64,000 nucleotides of DNA from Cephalopachus bancanus (GCA_027257055.1 JAPVLO010000892.1:1-64000); one strand, 5' to 3'; shown: positions 10,979 to 22,808, counted from the stretch's first letter. Numbers and translations: made by a program. The notes: generated by a model not told the origin, from the letters alone.

Positions 10979-11283
10979 TTTTTTTTTTTTTTTTTTTTTT
11001 TTGAGTTGGAGTCTCACTCTGTCGCCCAGACTGGAGTGCAGTGGCCGCTCCTGGCCACCGCAGCCTCGACCTGCTGGGCTCCGGCGATCCTTCCACCTCA
11101 GCCTTCCAAGTAGCCGGAATTACAGGCATGCGCTACCACGCCCGGCTGATTTTTTTTTTTTTGATTTATTGTAGAGATGAGGTCTCGCTGCCCAGGCGGG
11201 TCTCGAACCCGCGGGCTCAGGCAATCCACTCACCTCAGCCTCCCAAAGGCGCGGGATTACAGGCTGAGCCACCGAGCCCGGCT
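10979..11283 (-). mobile_element. Alu, near-consensus, with target duplication
   Basis: TGGAATACT flanks both ends; the body is close to the local consensus, suggesting a young insertion. Confidence 0.94.
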
Positions 11284-11604
11284 GGAATACTCTTAAAATG
11301 GATCCATATCATTCATTTACTAGTCCTACCACCCCTTCCAATTTCAGAGTCCCTTAGGAGATACATCACCTGACATCTAGCTTATACTTACAAGTTATTA
11401 AAGCCTTATGAGAGCCTCTGCACATTGTTATGGTTTTGGTTCTTTTTCCTACTGAGCTGAAATGTAGTAAGGGGAGAGTTGTAGAAAATGAGGGCAGCAA
11501 GGTTGTGGGAGATAAGATGTCAAGCATAAGGCTTTATCTTTCTGTGTTAGTGAGAAGGGATACTCCTGGAAGGTTACGAGCAGACGTATGACCTGGTCTT
11601 ACAT

Positions 11605-11945
11605 TTTAGAGCAGTGGTCGGCACAGTCTTTCTGTAAAGAGCCATGTGGCGGCTGGGTGCTGCAGCTCTTGCCTGTAATCCCAGCACTTTGGGAGGCTGA
11701 GGTGGGAGGATTGCTTGAGTCCAGGAGTTCAAGAGCAGCCTGGGCAACATAGTGAGACCTTGACTCTACCAAAAAAAAAATTAAAAAAAAAAAAAAACTT
11801 TTTTAAAGCCCATGTGGTATATATCTTAGGCTTTGTGGATCACATGGTCACTGCTGCAACAACTTAACTTTTTATAACTTGATTTGCAAAAAGAGACAGC
11901 TGGCTGCATTTGGCTCCTGGGCCATAGTTTGTTAACATCTGTTTT
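11605..11945 (+). mobile_element. hAT-type DNA transposon remnant with internal Alu monomer
   Basis: GCAGTGGTCGGCACAGTCTT, TTAGGCTTTGTGGATCACAT and a terminal GGGCCATAGTTTG are typical of MER-class hAT elements. A FLAM-like Alu monomer is inserted at 11,650-11,797. Confidence 0.7.
11650..11797 (+). mobile_element. Alu monomer (FLAM-like)
   Basis: Single sense monomer with GGAGGATTGCTTGAGTCCAG, ancestral type. Confidence 0.85.
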
Positions 11946-12830
11946 AGAAGGAATATATGGACTGATATGCTGAGAATAGATTCTCAATATCACCAGTCAT
12001 CAAGGAAATGCACCTCAAGACCACAATAAGATATCAGCTCACAACCTTTAGAATGGCTATTATCAAAAGGATGAGAAATAACAAATGGAGAAAAGGGAGC
12101 CCTCATACACTGGGAGTGGGAATGTAGGTTGGTGCAGTGATTATGGAAAACAGTATGGAAGTTCCCAAAGAAATCAGTGAGAACTACCACAGGACCCAGC
12201 AATCCCTCCTCAGGGTATAGGCCCAAAGGAGATGCGGTCACCCAACTTGTAAAGCTATCTGCACTCCCATGTTCATTGCAGCATTATTCACAATAGCCAG
12301 GGTTTGTCTGTTGAGAATGTGGCAGATATGTGTGAAATATGGCCATCCTTTAAAAAGAAGGAGTGTGTGCCACTTGCCACAACATGGATGAACCTGAGGG
12401 CTTTATGCTGAGTGAAATAAGCCAGGCACAGAAAGACAGATACTGCATGATTTCACTCAAATGTGCAGTCTTTAAAAAAAGTCAAATATACGGTGGTATG
12501 TTTATAAGTATAAATAAGTAAAACAGTAGTTATCAGGGATGGGGCAAGGTGAGGGGTAGAAATGGGGAGATGTAGATCAAGGGATACAAAGTACCAGGTA
12601 CGTTGGGCAGTCAAGTCTAGAGGTATAAGGTACAGCATGGGGACTAGAGTTAAGAACATTGTATGTGTTAGGGAAGTTTGCAAAATAATTAAATTTCAGC
12701 TGCTCTTGTTACAGAAAAGTAGCCATGTGAACTTCTCTATAGTAACTTGTGCTATCTGTATGTATCCCATAGCATCATGTTGTAAACTTCAAATATATAC
12801 TATAAAATTTACTTTTTAGAAAAGGAGAGA
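11946..12830 (+). mobile_element. LINE-1 3' end, sense, older copy
   Basis: It contains typical L1 3' phrases (ACCAGTCATCAAGGAAATGC, CCCATGTTCATTGCAGCATT, AACATGGATGAACCTGAGGG) in degraded form, then 3' UTR-like sequence. It directly follows a hAT remnant. Confidence 0.8.
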
Positions 12831-13062
12831 ACACTCATATGAGTCAAAAGCTGCTTAGGTCAGATGAGATGAAGACTGAGAAATGAACACTAGCATTTAA
12901 TAAGGTCAAGGTCAGTGGTAACCTTAATAAGAATGATTTCATTGAAGTCATGGGACAAGAGCCTGCATGAAGTAGATCTGAGAGAATGGACACAGGGTAG
13001 AGACAGCAAGTATAGATAGCTCCTAGGTCCTTTTGCTGTAAAGGGGAGCAGAGAAAAGGGAG

Positions 13063-13653
13063 GTGGCCACCAAAACAGTACAGTCTAGGGAGGATTTTTC
13101 AACAATGGTTAGTAATTACAGCTCAAAACCATCCACCATGACCAGGCAGGCTTCATCTTCAGGATGCAGGGCTGGTTCAACATCCCACAACACCATAAGC
13201 GTAATTAAATACATCAGCAGATGTAAAAACAAAGATGACATGATTATATCATTAGACGCAGAAAAAGCTTTAGATAAAATCCAGCATCCCTTCCTGATAA
13301 AAACCCTTGAACACCTAGGCATAGAGAAAATAGTAACAGCCATCTATGATAAACCCACAGCCAACATACTGCTAAACAGACAGAAATTAGAAGTATTTCC
13401 CCTGAAAACTGGAACAAAACAAAGCTCCCCACTCTCACCCTTTGTGCTCAACATATTGTTGGAAGTCCTGACTAGAGCATTCAGACAAGAGAAGGAAATC
13501 AGGCGTATCCACATAGGAAAAGAGGAAGTTAAGCTATCCCTTTTTGCTGACAATATGATCCTATACCTCAAAAACCCAAGGGAATCTGTTAAAAACCTCC
13601 TTGCACTGATAAAGGACTTTGGCAAAGTCTCAGGGTACAAAATAAATGTGTAA
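13063..13653 (+). pseudogene. L1 ORF2 reverse-transcriptase fragment (open but truncated)
   Basis: From about 13,100 the frame encodes the LINE-1 ORF2 reverse-transcriptase palm and fingers ([33 protein letters not shown]). At the catalytic box it reads [12 protein letters not shown], where active L1 has FADDM; loss of the second Asp predicts inactivity. Endonuclease and N-terminal regions are missing and a stop follows KINV. It is the longest open frame of its strand in the FUNDC2 intron but not a host gene. Confidence 0.88.
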
Positions 13654-15535
13654 AAGACAGTTGCAATATCTCGGCATCTTCCTAACCAGAGAAGTGAAAG
13701 ACCTTTATAACAAAACTACAGGCTGGGCTCGGTGGCTTAGCCTGTAATCCTGCGCTTTGGGAGGCTGAGGTGAGTGGATTGCCTGAGCCCATGGGTTCAA
13801 GACCCACCTGGGCAACTTGGCGAGAACTCATCTCTACAATAAATCAAAAATTTAGCCGGGTGTGGTGGCGCGTGCCTGTAGTTCCAGCTACTCGGAAGGC
13901 TGAGGTGGAAGGATCGCTGGAGCCCAGCAGGTCGAGGCTGCGGTGGCCGAGAGTGGCCACTACACTCCAGTCTGGGCGACAGAGTGAGACTCCAACTCAC
14001 AGAAAAAAAAAAAAATTACCAACATCGTTCTTCTCAGACATGGAAACGACAATACAGAAATTCAAATGGAAACAAATGAACACGGATAGCCAAAACAATC
14101 CTTAGCAAACAAACAAACAAACAAAGCAGGAGATATCACACTTCCAGAATTCAAACTTTACTGTAAGTCTATAATAATCAAAACAGGTTGATACTACTAT
14201 AAGAACAGGCATATAGATTAATGGAACAGGATGGAGATTCCAGAAGCAAAACTTTAATTTCTCAACCAACTTATCTTCAACAAAGCCTCCACCAACAACC
14301 ACTGGGGAGAGGAGAACCTATTTAGTGAATGGTGCTGGGAAGACTATCTGACCACATGCAGAAGATTGAAACAGGACAACTACCTATCACCATACACAAA
14401 AACAAACTCAATGGATCAAAGCCCTAAACATAAAACCTCAAAGCATAAGAATCTTAGAAAACACAGGAGACACCCTTACAGAAATTGGAACAGGCAACCA
14501 GTTCCTGATCAAAACCCCAAATGCCCATGCCATAAGAGATAAAATAGACAAGTGAGAACTCATTAGACTGAAAAGCTTCTGTAAAGCAAAAGAAACTCGA
14601 GAGTGAGAAGACAGCCCACAGAATGGGAAAAATTTGCCAACGTGTATCTGACAAAGGCCTAACATCCAGGATCTATAAGGAACTCAAACATGCTGAAAGG
14701 AAAAAAAAGCCCTCTTAGAAAGTGGGCAAAAGACATGAATACACACTTCTCAAAAGAAGACATAGGAGTAACCAACAGGTACATGAAAAAATTATTCACC
14801 TTCACTAGTCATCAAAGAAATGCAAGTTAATACCACACGGAGATACCTCCTAACTCCAGTCAGGATGGCCGTCATCAATAACTCAAAAAACAACAGATGC
14901 TGGAGAGCATGCAGCGAAAAGGGAACACTTCTACACTGTTGGTGGGAGTGTAAAATAGTATAGCCTCTGTGGAAATCAGTGTGGCGATTCTTAAAAATCT
15001 AAAAGTTGAACTTTCATACACCACAGCAATCTTCTCTGGGAATATACCCGGAGGCTCACATCATCCTACGAAAAAGATACCTGCGTGTGCATGTTTATTG
15101 CAGCATTATTCACAATAGCAAACACATGGAACCATCCTTGCAGCCCACCAAAAGTGGACTGGATAAAAAAAGGGTGGTACATATACATGATGGAATATTA
15201 TGCAGCCATAAAGAAGGACAAAATTATGGACAGCAACTTGGATGAATTTAGAGTCTATCATACTCAGTGATCTATCACAGAAACAAAGAACTGAGTACCA
15301 CATAATCTCATATATAAGCAAACCCTGAACGTTTATCATAATACTATAAGAAGGGTTTGGCAGGAGCAGGACACTGCCACTGGGGGGTAAGGTGGGGCAT
15401 AATGTCAATAAGTGTACCTGATCTCACACCAGGCAAAGTGGGGACCAAAGGGAGGCCCAAACTTTACCTGTACAGTAACTACTTATATACCTAACCCTGA
15501 ATTATACCCCACATTTATAAAAAAAGAAAAGATGT
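13100..15535 (+). mobile_element. LINE-1 3' portion, sense, interrupted by an Alu
   Basis: The order is ORF2 RT, then C-terminal ORF2 (for example sequence coding the conserved Cys-rich end region near 14,250-15,250), then a 3' UTR ending in an A-rich tail near 15,530. A + strand Alu splits it at 13,721-14,017. The 5' end is truncated, as is usual. Confidence 0.88.
13721..14017 (+). mobile_element. Alu in L1
   Basis: Sense dimer, GGCTGGGCTCGGTGGCTTAG to AACTCACAGAAAAAAAAAAA. Confidence 0.93.
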
Positions 15536-15993
15536 TTATTTGAAGTAAAAAACAAAAATTACATCTTAGCAATGAACACAACAAAAGTTGTGCCTTCATG
15601 AAGCCTGCATTTAGTACAGTCATGAAGATAGACAATAATAAACAAAATAATTACATTAAAATAGTCACTAGATGTAACCACTCAGGTATCATATGAACAT
15701 TTTCAACACATCCAAAATGGCATTATCTCCTCCCCTCCTTTCCCTCACCTTTTTCTCTGTTTATCTTCCTTGTTTTTATATCACTAAAAAAATGCTACGC
15801 ACTATTCACCTAGTCATTTATTTCCCCTGCACCTATCCTGCCTTCAGACTCAGTTGTGTTTTTTTATTTGCTTAACAAACAGTTCTCAGGTCTGCTCCTT
15901 GTTTGTCTTCTCTACCTTGGCCCATCAGCATTTTTCTTCTGGATTGCTACTTCAGCCTTTTAACTAGAGTCTGCTTTATATCCTCCCCCCCCC

Positions 15994-16280
15994 TTTTTAT
16001 TTTTTGAGTTGGAGTCTCACTCTGTCGCCCAGACTGGAGTGCAGTGGCTGCTCCCGGCCACCGCAGCCTCGACCCGCTGGGCTCCGGCGATCCTTCCGCC
16101 TCAGCCTTCCGAGTAGCCAGAACTACAGGCGTGCACTACCACGCCCGGCTGATTTTTGACTTATTGTAGAGATGAGGTCTTGCCAAGTTGCCCAGGCGGA
16201 TCTCGAACCCGCGGGCTCAGGCAATCCACTCACCTCAGCCTCCCAAAGCGTGGGATTACAGGCTGAGCCACCGAGCCCGG
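15994..16280 (-). mobile_element. Alu with target duplication
   Basis: TTTATCCTCCCC-like sequence on both sides; ends 290 nt before a FUNDC2 exon. Confidence 0.92.
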
Positions 16281-16567
16281 TTTATCCTCCCCTTTTAATC
16301 CATTGTCCGCAATGTAGCCAGAGTCATGTTTTAAAAATACAACTTGGAATTTTCACGGGACTTGCTCACGACTACAAAATTAGTAAGTGGTGGAGCCAAG
16401 ATTTGAATTCCTTATGTCATGCTCCTCATGGGGCTGGTGTCATATAGGGATTAGAAAGGATCTGGGTCATCTCAAGGTAAGTGGGACACGAGCATTGCCA
16501 GAAATGCATGTTTGTGTGTATCTGACAACGCCATCAACTTGTCTGATATTGGTTTGTTTTTTTGTAG

Positions 16568-16643
16568 GTGCACGGGGTTCATATTCCAAAAGGTTGGAAA
16601 GTTGGCTGCAACAGCTGTGGGTGGTGGATTTTTTCTCCTTCAG
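16568..16643 (+). CDS. FUNDC2: FUNDC2 coding exon (first transmembrane region)
   Basis: This 76-nt exon follows a 12.85-kb intron packed with L1 and Alu copies. The acceptor is TTTTTTTGTAG and the donor is CAG|GTCTGT. In frame with the split Trp codon it reads [19 protein letters not shown] followed by GFFLLQ, the glycine-rich hydrophobic segment typical of FUN14 proteins. The exon ends on a complete Gln codon, matching the in-frame start of the next exon. Confidence 0.95.
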
Positions 16644-16776
16644 GTCTGTATATAAAATGATCCTAGGTGTTTGGAAATTACATTTGCTGATTGAGGAATT
16701 TGGCATGGAGAATTGTAAAATAGCCTTAGCTGGATTATAGTACAATAGCCCTAGCACTTATTTCCATTTGTTATGA

Positions 16777-17073
16777 TTTTTTTTTTTTTTTTGAGTCGGA
16801 GTCTCACTCTGTCGCCCAGACGGGAGTGCAGTGGCTGTTCCCAGCCACCGCAGCCTCGACCTGCTGGGCTCCGGCGATCCTTCCGCCTCAGCCTTCCGAG
16901 TAGCCAGAACTACAGGCGCGCGCTACCATGCCCGGCTGATTTTTAAATTTTTTATTGTAGAGATGAGGTCCCGCCAAGTTGCCCAGGTGGGTCTCGAGCC
17001 CGCGGACTCAAGCAATCCACTCACTTCAGCCTCCTAAAGCGTAGGATTACAGGCTGAGCCACCGAGCCCGACT
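16777..17073 (-). mobile_element. Alu, full length
   Basis: Antisense dimer starting 134 nt after a FUNDC2 exon. Confidence 0.93.
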
Positions 17074-17640
17074 TGCATGTGTTCTTTTAAATGCTAGTGA
17101 CCATTTGATTAAATTGTATCAATTATACTAGTAAATGTGATTTACTGGTCACAGTTTATTTCCTCATTTGAGGACAGAAATAACACATTCCTCATTATAG
17201 CTCCTCTAACAGTTTTTAAGACCCACTGAAATATTAAGCAGATGCAACTTCAAAAATATAAAGTGTAATGCAAGTGCCCTGTGGTGTGCTAATATATTCA
17301 GTTTTAAATAGGGGACATTGAGCATTTGATGAGAATTGACGGCTCTGTGACAGTGCAGTATTTGATATCAGAACTGCTGGGTGCTGGTCCTTGAGACTGC
17401 TGCAGGAGAGACTAACAAGGAAGACTTGAAAAGGAAAAGAGAGCAGCTTCTCCCAAAACAAAAGAAAATGGACATTGGATTTCATCGGGCACATGCTTCT
17501 TAGTTTTGTAGCTTTGGTGTTCAAACTTGCCTCCACATTGGAATAACCTGGGAGTTTTGACAAGATACTGCTGTGCACCAGTTAACACTTTCAGCAAGAG
17601 TGTATAAGAGTGTTTATTTCTCCACATACTTGTCAAAACT
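17074..17640. other. FUNDC2 intron, no recognised element
   Basis: Single-copy-like sequence between an Alu and an antisense L1 fragment; no coding or regulatory pattern seen. Confidence 0.5.
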
Positions 17641-17905
17641 GGACTTTTTCAATCTTTTAATTTTCTCTACTCCGATAAAAATTAGCTCATTATTTTAATG
17701 TCCATTTTCTTGGTTACTTGTGAAGTTGAAGTCTTCATTTTCTTGGCCACTTCCTTCTCTGAATTGTCTTTATCCATTTTTCAAGTAGGTTTTCTTTTTC
17801 ACTGATCTTTATAAGAACTTTTTAAATGAGCGTTCATGTTTTGTTTTTGATACATATTGCAAGTATTTTCTCCAGTGTGTTTGGGTAGCTGGTTGGTGGT
17901 AAAAC
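17640..17905 (-). mobile_element. Antisense L1 3' fragment
   Basis: It contains GCTCATTATTTTAATG and ACATATTGCAAGTATTTTCT, typical of reverse-complement L1ME ORF2 ends. Confidence 0.6.
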
Positions 17906-18777
17906 TCTTCCCCTTTATAGTCCTGCAGTAGGGACTGGAGGAAGAGCAGCAGTGTGCGAGGAGACTCTAGAAAGGTGGAGAGTTTCGGTTTTAGATATCC
18001 AGGTAGACAAGCCTTACCAAAAATTTGGTAGAGAGAAGTGATATTGATAGGGGATTGATTGATGGGCTATCATCATTCCCTTCATTCTCTCCATCAGAAA
18101 ACTACATACGTGAATCAGTTTTATCCTGTTCACAATTTCTTGATGAAACTTTTTACTGAGCTTTAGTGTTTGTGCCCACTGTTTTTATCAAGGGAAATAG
18201 GTATATGCTGTATGTAAATTTGGATGTGCCTCTCCTAGTACATGTTATATGAAGTTGATCATGAGAATCTCTGTGTGGCCATACATTAGATTCTTTCCTG
18301 AGCTACTGGCACCTTCTGTTGAGTAACAGTGATTACTGCTGACAGCTTTGCTCTGTCACATTATCAAGAAACTTAGGGATACTCGTGGGCACATTGACTT
18401 CTCAGAGTTGCCCTATGGAAACATTTGTGTTGGCTGTAAGTTCATCTCTTCACCTAACATCTTGACCTCCCTTCCTTGATTTTCATTTTACCATTTTATT
18501 TTTGAAGCTAACTTAAAACTTTGTAAAGGGAGTAAGTGTATGGATAAACTTAAAGAATTGCTAGCAGTTATTTCTAGTGCCAGGCATAGGGCCTTGCATA
18601 TAGGGTAGATGCTGACAAGATGTTGAGTGGATGTCATCATATAAAGACTAAGAAGGCAGCGTCTCCAAAAACAGCAAGTCAGAAGGGTTTTGAGAATCTA
18701 CTCCATGATTTACCCTGACCAAAAAATAACAAGCCTGTTTTTCTCATTTCTTGTTGTCACTGTTGTTGAAACTGTAG
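17906..18777. other. FUNDC2 intron, no recognised element
   Basis: Single-copy-like sequence; ends in the acceptor of the charged-loop exon. Confidence 0.5.
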
Positions 18778-18909
18778 CTTGCAAACCATACTGGGTACAT
18801 CAAAATTGACTGGCAACGAGTAGAGAAGGACATGAAGAAAGCCAAAGAGCAGCTGAAGATCCGGAAGAGCAACCAGATACCTACCGAGGTGAAGAGCAAG
18901 GCTGAGGAG
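18778..18909 (+). CDS. FUNDC2: FUNDC2 coding exon (charged loop)
   Basis: This exon is exactly 44 codons (132 nt), bounded by acceptor ACTGTAG and donor GAG|GTGAGA. It encodes [19 protein letters not shown] followed by a lysine/glutamate-rich stretch ([14 protein letters not shown]) and ends SKAEE. This is the charged region between the hydrophobic segments of FUN14 proteins. Relative to remembered human sequence there are conservative changes (KIDW for KVDW, EVKSK for EVRSK). Both flanking introns are in phase 0. Confidence 0.95.
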
Positions 18910-19019
18910 GTGAGACTTGGTTTGTTTATGTGCAATGTATGAAGGGTACAGTTGGTTTTGTGTGTATAAAAATGGAGTAGACACACCAGTCTCTCAGTGA
19001 TGGGCAAGACTTAAACTTC

Positions 19020-19252
19020 ACAAAATTTGACCTTCTGGCTGCAGTTTGCCAACTCCTGATGCACAGACTTGGTACAAGAGGTCCAGCAACCCTCTTAAAC
19101 TGTATATGCAAAATAATGGTGTGGGGTATGTGCATTTTTCTAATTCATCAAATTACCAAGAGAGTAGTGACCAATAATAATAATAAAGATGTTAAAAACC
19201 ACTGCCCTAGGAAAAGGCACACATAAACTATTAATTCAGCCTTTAGAAAAGG
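19020..19252. repeat. Inverted-repeat copy A (partner at 30,124-30,648)
   Basis: From AATTTGACCTTCTGGCTGCA to ATTAATTCAGCCTTTAG this block is the reverse complement of sequence at 30.1-30.65 kb, with only scattered differences. It lies 110 nt after a FUNDC2 exon. Confidence 0.9.
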
Positions 19253-19291
19253 AAATTACATATTTAAATAGCTTTCGACCACTTTGAGTTT

Positions 19292-19811
19292 GTTTTTTTT
19301 TTTTTTTTTGAGTTGGGGTTTCACTCTGTTGCCCCAGGCTGAAGTACAGTGGATGATCATGGCTGACCCCAGCCTTGATTTTCGGGGCTCAGGCAATCCT
19401 TGTACCTCAGTCTCCTGAGTAGCTGGGACTATAGACGTGCCACCACACCTGGCTAATTTAAAAAAAAAATTTTGTTTTTTTGAGTTGGAGTCTCACTCTG
19501 TCGCCCAGACTGGAGTGCAGTGGCCGCTCCCGGCCACCGCAGCCTCGACCTACTGGGCTCCGGTGATCCTTCCGCCTCAGCCTTCCAAGTAGCTGGAATT
19601 ACAGGCGCATGCTACCATGCCCCGCTCATTTTTGATTTATTGTAGAGATGTCTCACCAAGTTGCCCAGGCGGGTCTCGAACCCGCAGGCTCAGGCAATCC
19701 ACTCACCTCAGCCTCCCAAAGGCGCGGGATTATAGGTTAAGCCACTGAGCCCGGCTTTTAAAAATTTTTTTATAGAGATGAGGTCTTCTTATGTCGCCCA
19801 GGCTGGTCTTC
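19292..19811 (-). mobile_element. Old Alu carrying a younger Alu in its linker
   Basis: An older antisense Alu (CACTCTGTTGCCCCAGGCTG; GTCTCCTGAGTAGCTGGGAC) is interrupted at its A-rich middle by a younger antisense Alu at about 19,471-19,756, then resumes with ATAGAGATGAGGTCTTCTTA. The outer copy lacks most of its right half. Confidence 0.9.
19471..19756 (-). mobile_element. Younger Alu nested in an older Alu
   Basis: Near-consensus antisense dimer, GAGTTGGAGTCTCACTCTGT to GAGCCCGGC. Confidence 0.93.
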
Positions 19812-20660
19812 TTTGTATCTTAAAAGACAATAGCAAAAATAGTACTTCACAAGTGTGTAGTATGTGTCACTTACTTCACAGAAGGAGCTTGTTATAAACT
19901 AACCAGATGATTTGGAATTGGTTCATTCCACAAATAGTTCTGTTCCTGACCTGGCACTGTTACAGGCCTTGGGGGCTGGTTTCCCCACTCGCAGAGCTGT
20001 GGTCTGATTTAGGAAACAGGATGAAGATGATAAGCTCAGTGTTAGAAAGTAAAATTAATAAGTGAAAGCAATCATTTTAGAAAGTTATATGACTTTTTTT
20101 CTTTCCCCAGATGACTGACGGTAAAAGTGCTTCCTTTGGGGAAATGTGGCGGTCCAGGAGAGTTAGGAAGAAGACTAGAAATGAGGCAGGAAGACATACA
20201 GTGGGAGTGAGGAGGCATGGGAGGGGTAGGAGACAGTGATTTAAGGAGGATAGGGTGGGAAAGTGACAAATGTTAGCAGCATCTCAGGGTGAGAGTAGCT
20301 TATGTAGTTTGAAGGTGAACTCACTGCACTTGAGTTCAAGAAATGATTAGGCCAGAATGTTAGATGTGTTGTTTATATGAATACTTTTTAAGGTGGTGAT
20401 TATACTTGGGAGAGGAAAAAAGTCTGCACCACTTACCAGAGTTCTCTCCTAAACGGGAAGGGCAGGAAGTGGTCAGGAGACTGATAGAGCACAGACAAAT
20501 GAGCCTCAGATGACCAAGAGCTTTCACAGGGGTTAGAGGGGAGGTGGGAAGCTTTGGGAATTTAAGAAAACAAAGACTTCACCTGTTAATCATCCTTGGA
20601 TGTGGTGAGGTGTAAGAATAATAATTCATAGCATCTACTTGAGAGAAGTTTTCAGAGGGA
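19812..20660. other. FUNDC2 intron, purine-rich, no recognised element
   Basis: G/A-rich single-copy-like sequence before a GGAT repeat; nothing coding recognised. Confidence 0.5.
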
Positions 20661-20718
20661 GATGGATGGATGAATGGATGGGCGGGCAGACAAACAGGTG
20701 GATGGATAGATGGAGGAA
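20660..20718. repeat. (GGAT)n-like simple repeat
   Basis: Imperfect GATG/GGAT units, with GGCGGGCAGACAAACAGG in the middle. Confidence 0.85.
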
Positions 20719-20869
20719 GAGATTTGGGAAAGACACTTCAGGGAATGGAAGGTGGTAGATGCCAAAGAGGATGGAAGGAGCAAAATTGGAATCAGAATTG
20801 TTTCCAATTTTGCTTTATACTTTCCACATAACTGTCCCCATGAACTCTGTCCTTCCCTGTCCCACATTC

Positions 20870-21003
20870 AAAGAACCATGGTCTGTCACCTCCTGGCCTG
20901 CTATCAAGCTCCCTGCAGTCTTATTCTCACCACAGCAGCCAGTGGTCGTTTTCACATGTTCATTCATGGCTGCCATTACCCTTTGGGTAAAGTATAAACT
21001 ACT
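20870..21003 (+). mobile_element. L2 fragment (sense)
   Basis: CAGTCTTATTCTCACCACAG, CAGCCAGTGGTCGTTTTC and TTTGGGTAAAGTATAAACTA follow the L2 3' ORF region. It ends 110 nt before FUNDC2's last exon. Confidence 0.6.
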
Positions 21004-21113
21004 TAACAGGTGAGGGGATTGACATTATTAAGATTGACCTAAGGGTAATAGAGATGATTCCTAATATTAACATCCTTAGCAAAAAAACTCATTTTGCTTT
21101 CTTCTGTTCCCAG

Positions 21114-21191
21114 ATGGTGTTGTTTGTGAAGAAGAATGTTCTAGTGACTGGGGGATTTTTCGGAGGCTTTCTGCTTGGCATGGCGTCTTAA
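21114..21191 (+). CDS. FUNDC2: FUNDC2 terminal coding exon with stop
   Basis: The acceptor is CTTCTGTTCCCAG. The exon encodes [20 protein letters not shown] and LGMAS, then TAA at 21189-21191. This is the C-terminal glycine-rich membrane segment that ends FUN14 proteins. The start MVLF differs from the human VVSF as I remember it; the rest is essentially identical. The intron before it spans 18,910-21,113. Confidence 0.95.
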   Translation: MVLFVKKNVLVTGGFFGGFLLGMAS

Positions 21192-21660
21192 GGAGGATGA
21201 CTTCCATTGTTGCTGTTTTTTTCCTAGCCAGCAGCCTCTACACTCCATCATAGGACATCGAGTCTCTCCTCTTTCTCTTATCCCATGCCTTCTTCCCTGC
21301 CATGGCAAATCTAAATGGCTTCTGTAGGCATCTGTTGGTCAAGTTAATATGACCCTACCGTGAGCTTGATGGCGGTGGAAGAGACAATAGGCATTAGTTC
21401 TCCTCCCAGCACGCTCCCAATTTGGTCAGTCTGTAGGTCAGCAGGAAGGTTCCTTTTCTCCCTCCATAAGGTACTTAACAGAACATGTTGCAAGATGGCT
21501 TCCTGTGGAGGATGAGTTCTTCCTCGAAGGTTGTCTGAAACCGTTGATTTGGAAAAGAAATAAGCACATAGGTACCTTATTATGTGCTGCATGGAAAGGA
21601 ACTGAATACATTTGCCTTTAAGCATGAAAGATTTTGGTATCTTGGTGTCTACTTTTTTGA
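21192..21660 (+). other. FUNDC2: FUNDC2 3' untranslated region (3' end not fixed)
   Basis: Single-copy sequence follows the stop codon with no Alu until 22,098, as expected for a 3' UTR. I saw no clear AATAAA within the first 900 nt. An ATTAAA at about 22,927 is a possible distal signal, but it lies beyond two Alu-derived insertions, so the end given here is a minimum. Two blocks of this UTR (21,329-21,360 and 21,381-21,402) recur rearranged in BRCC3 intron 3; see findings. Confidence 0.6.
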
Positions 21661-22097
21661 AAGTTGGTTTTAGATTACAGAAAGAGCTCTTTATATCTGC
21701 TATAATTATCTGAACAAAAATGGCAGCATAATCAGTATAATTGAAAAATCAGAATATGGAATGAACTTCTGCAAAAGGTATATGCTATGCTGAAGGTATT
21801 GTATTTGGTGGGAAGGTCTTTAGGGAAACCAACCATGAGAAATATGTCGCTGGACTTAGCAGATCATATAGGGGCAGGAATGTTTTCCACCAAAACAGGA
21901 TAATACATCTCATGGCTGTTTTCAAAGGGTTTATTTATGGTGAAACAAGTATTTTGGTGGGAGAGGAAAAAACCTCTTGGATTTTTATTTCACAGAAAAG
22001 GTTTTAAGGTTTGAAATATGAAGTATTCTTCACTCTTGTCAAAACATTAGGGGTAGCATTAGCTCCTCTGTGCCAATTTTATTTTTTTAAAAATCTA

Positions 22098-22395
22098 AGC
22101 CGGGCTCGGTGGCTAAGTCTGTAATCCTGTGCCTTTGGGAGGCTGAAGTGAGTGGATTGCCTGAACCCGCGGGTTCGAGATCCGCCCGGGCAACTTGGCG
22201 AGACCTCATTGCTACAATAAATCAAAAATCAGCTGGGCGTGGTACCACATGCCTGTACTTCCACCTACTTTGAAGGCTGAGGCGGAAGGATCGCCGGAGC
22301 CCAGCAGGTCGAGGCTGCGGTGGCCGGGAGCGGCCACTGCACTCCAGTCTGGGTGACCGAGTGAGACTCCAACTCAAAAAAAAAAAAAAAAAAAT
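22098..22395 (+). mobile_element. Alu, full length
   Basis: Sense dimer, GCCGGGCTCGGTGGCTAAGT to a long A tail. Confidence 0.93.
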
Positions 22396-22555
22396 CGAAT
22401 TGGTGTGAAATACCACATTTAAAGCAGAATTTTAATGGAGTAGCTTTCCAGACATTCAGAATTGAGGAAGCTAGTGATAGCACATGAGAAATTATTTCCC
22501 TCAAGCATAATCTGTTTCACAATGACCACAATTACAATAATTATTTCTTAAAAGT

Positions 22556-22582
22556 TTATACACACACACGCACACACACATA
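22556..22582. repeat. (CA)n microsatellite
   Basis: ACACACACGCACACACACAT, short imperfect run. Confidence 0.85.
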
Positions 22583-22656
22583 CCTAAATTATCTTATCAC
22601 ATCTTGCTATATGGCATGTTACCATGTCTGCAAACCCAGTTAGAAAGTCAGTCAGC

Positions 22657-22808
22657 AGCTGGGTTCAGTGGCTCAGCCTGTAATCCCGCGCCTTGGGAAG
22701 CTGAGGTGAGTGGATTGCCTGAGCCTGCGGGTTCGAGACCCGCCTGGGCAACTTGGCGAGACCTCATCTCTACAATAAATCAAAAGAAAAAAGAATTAAA
22801 AAAAAAAG
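22657..22808 (+). mobile_element. Alu left monomer only
   Basis: GGTTCAGTGGCTCAGCCTGT to ACAATAAATCAAAAGAAAAA; no right monomer. Confidence 0.9.

Noticed and set aside
13063..13653. 196-codon frame as a host gene
   Set aside because: It is L1 ORF2 reverse transcriptase with a damaged catalytic site.
16387..16740. 117-codon + strand frame over a FUNDC2 exon
   Set aside because: It reads the exon in the wrong frame and runs into intron sequence on both sides.
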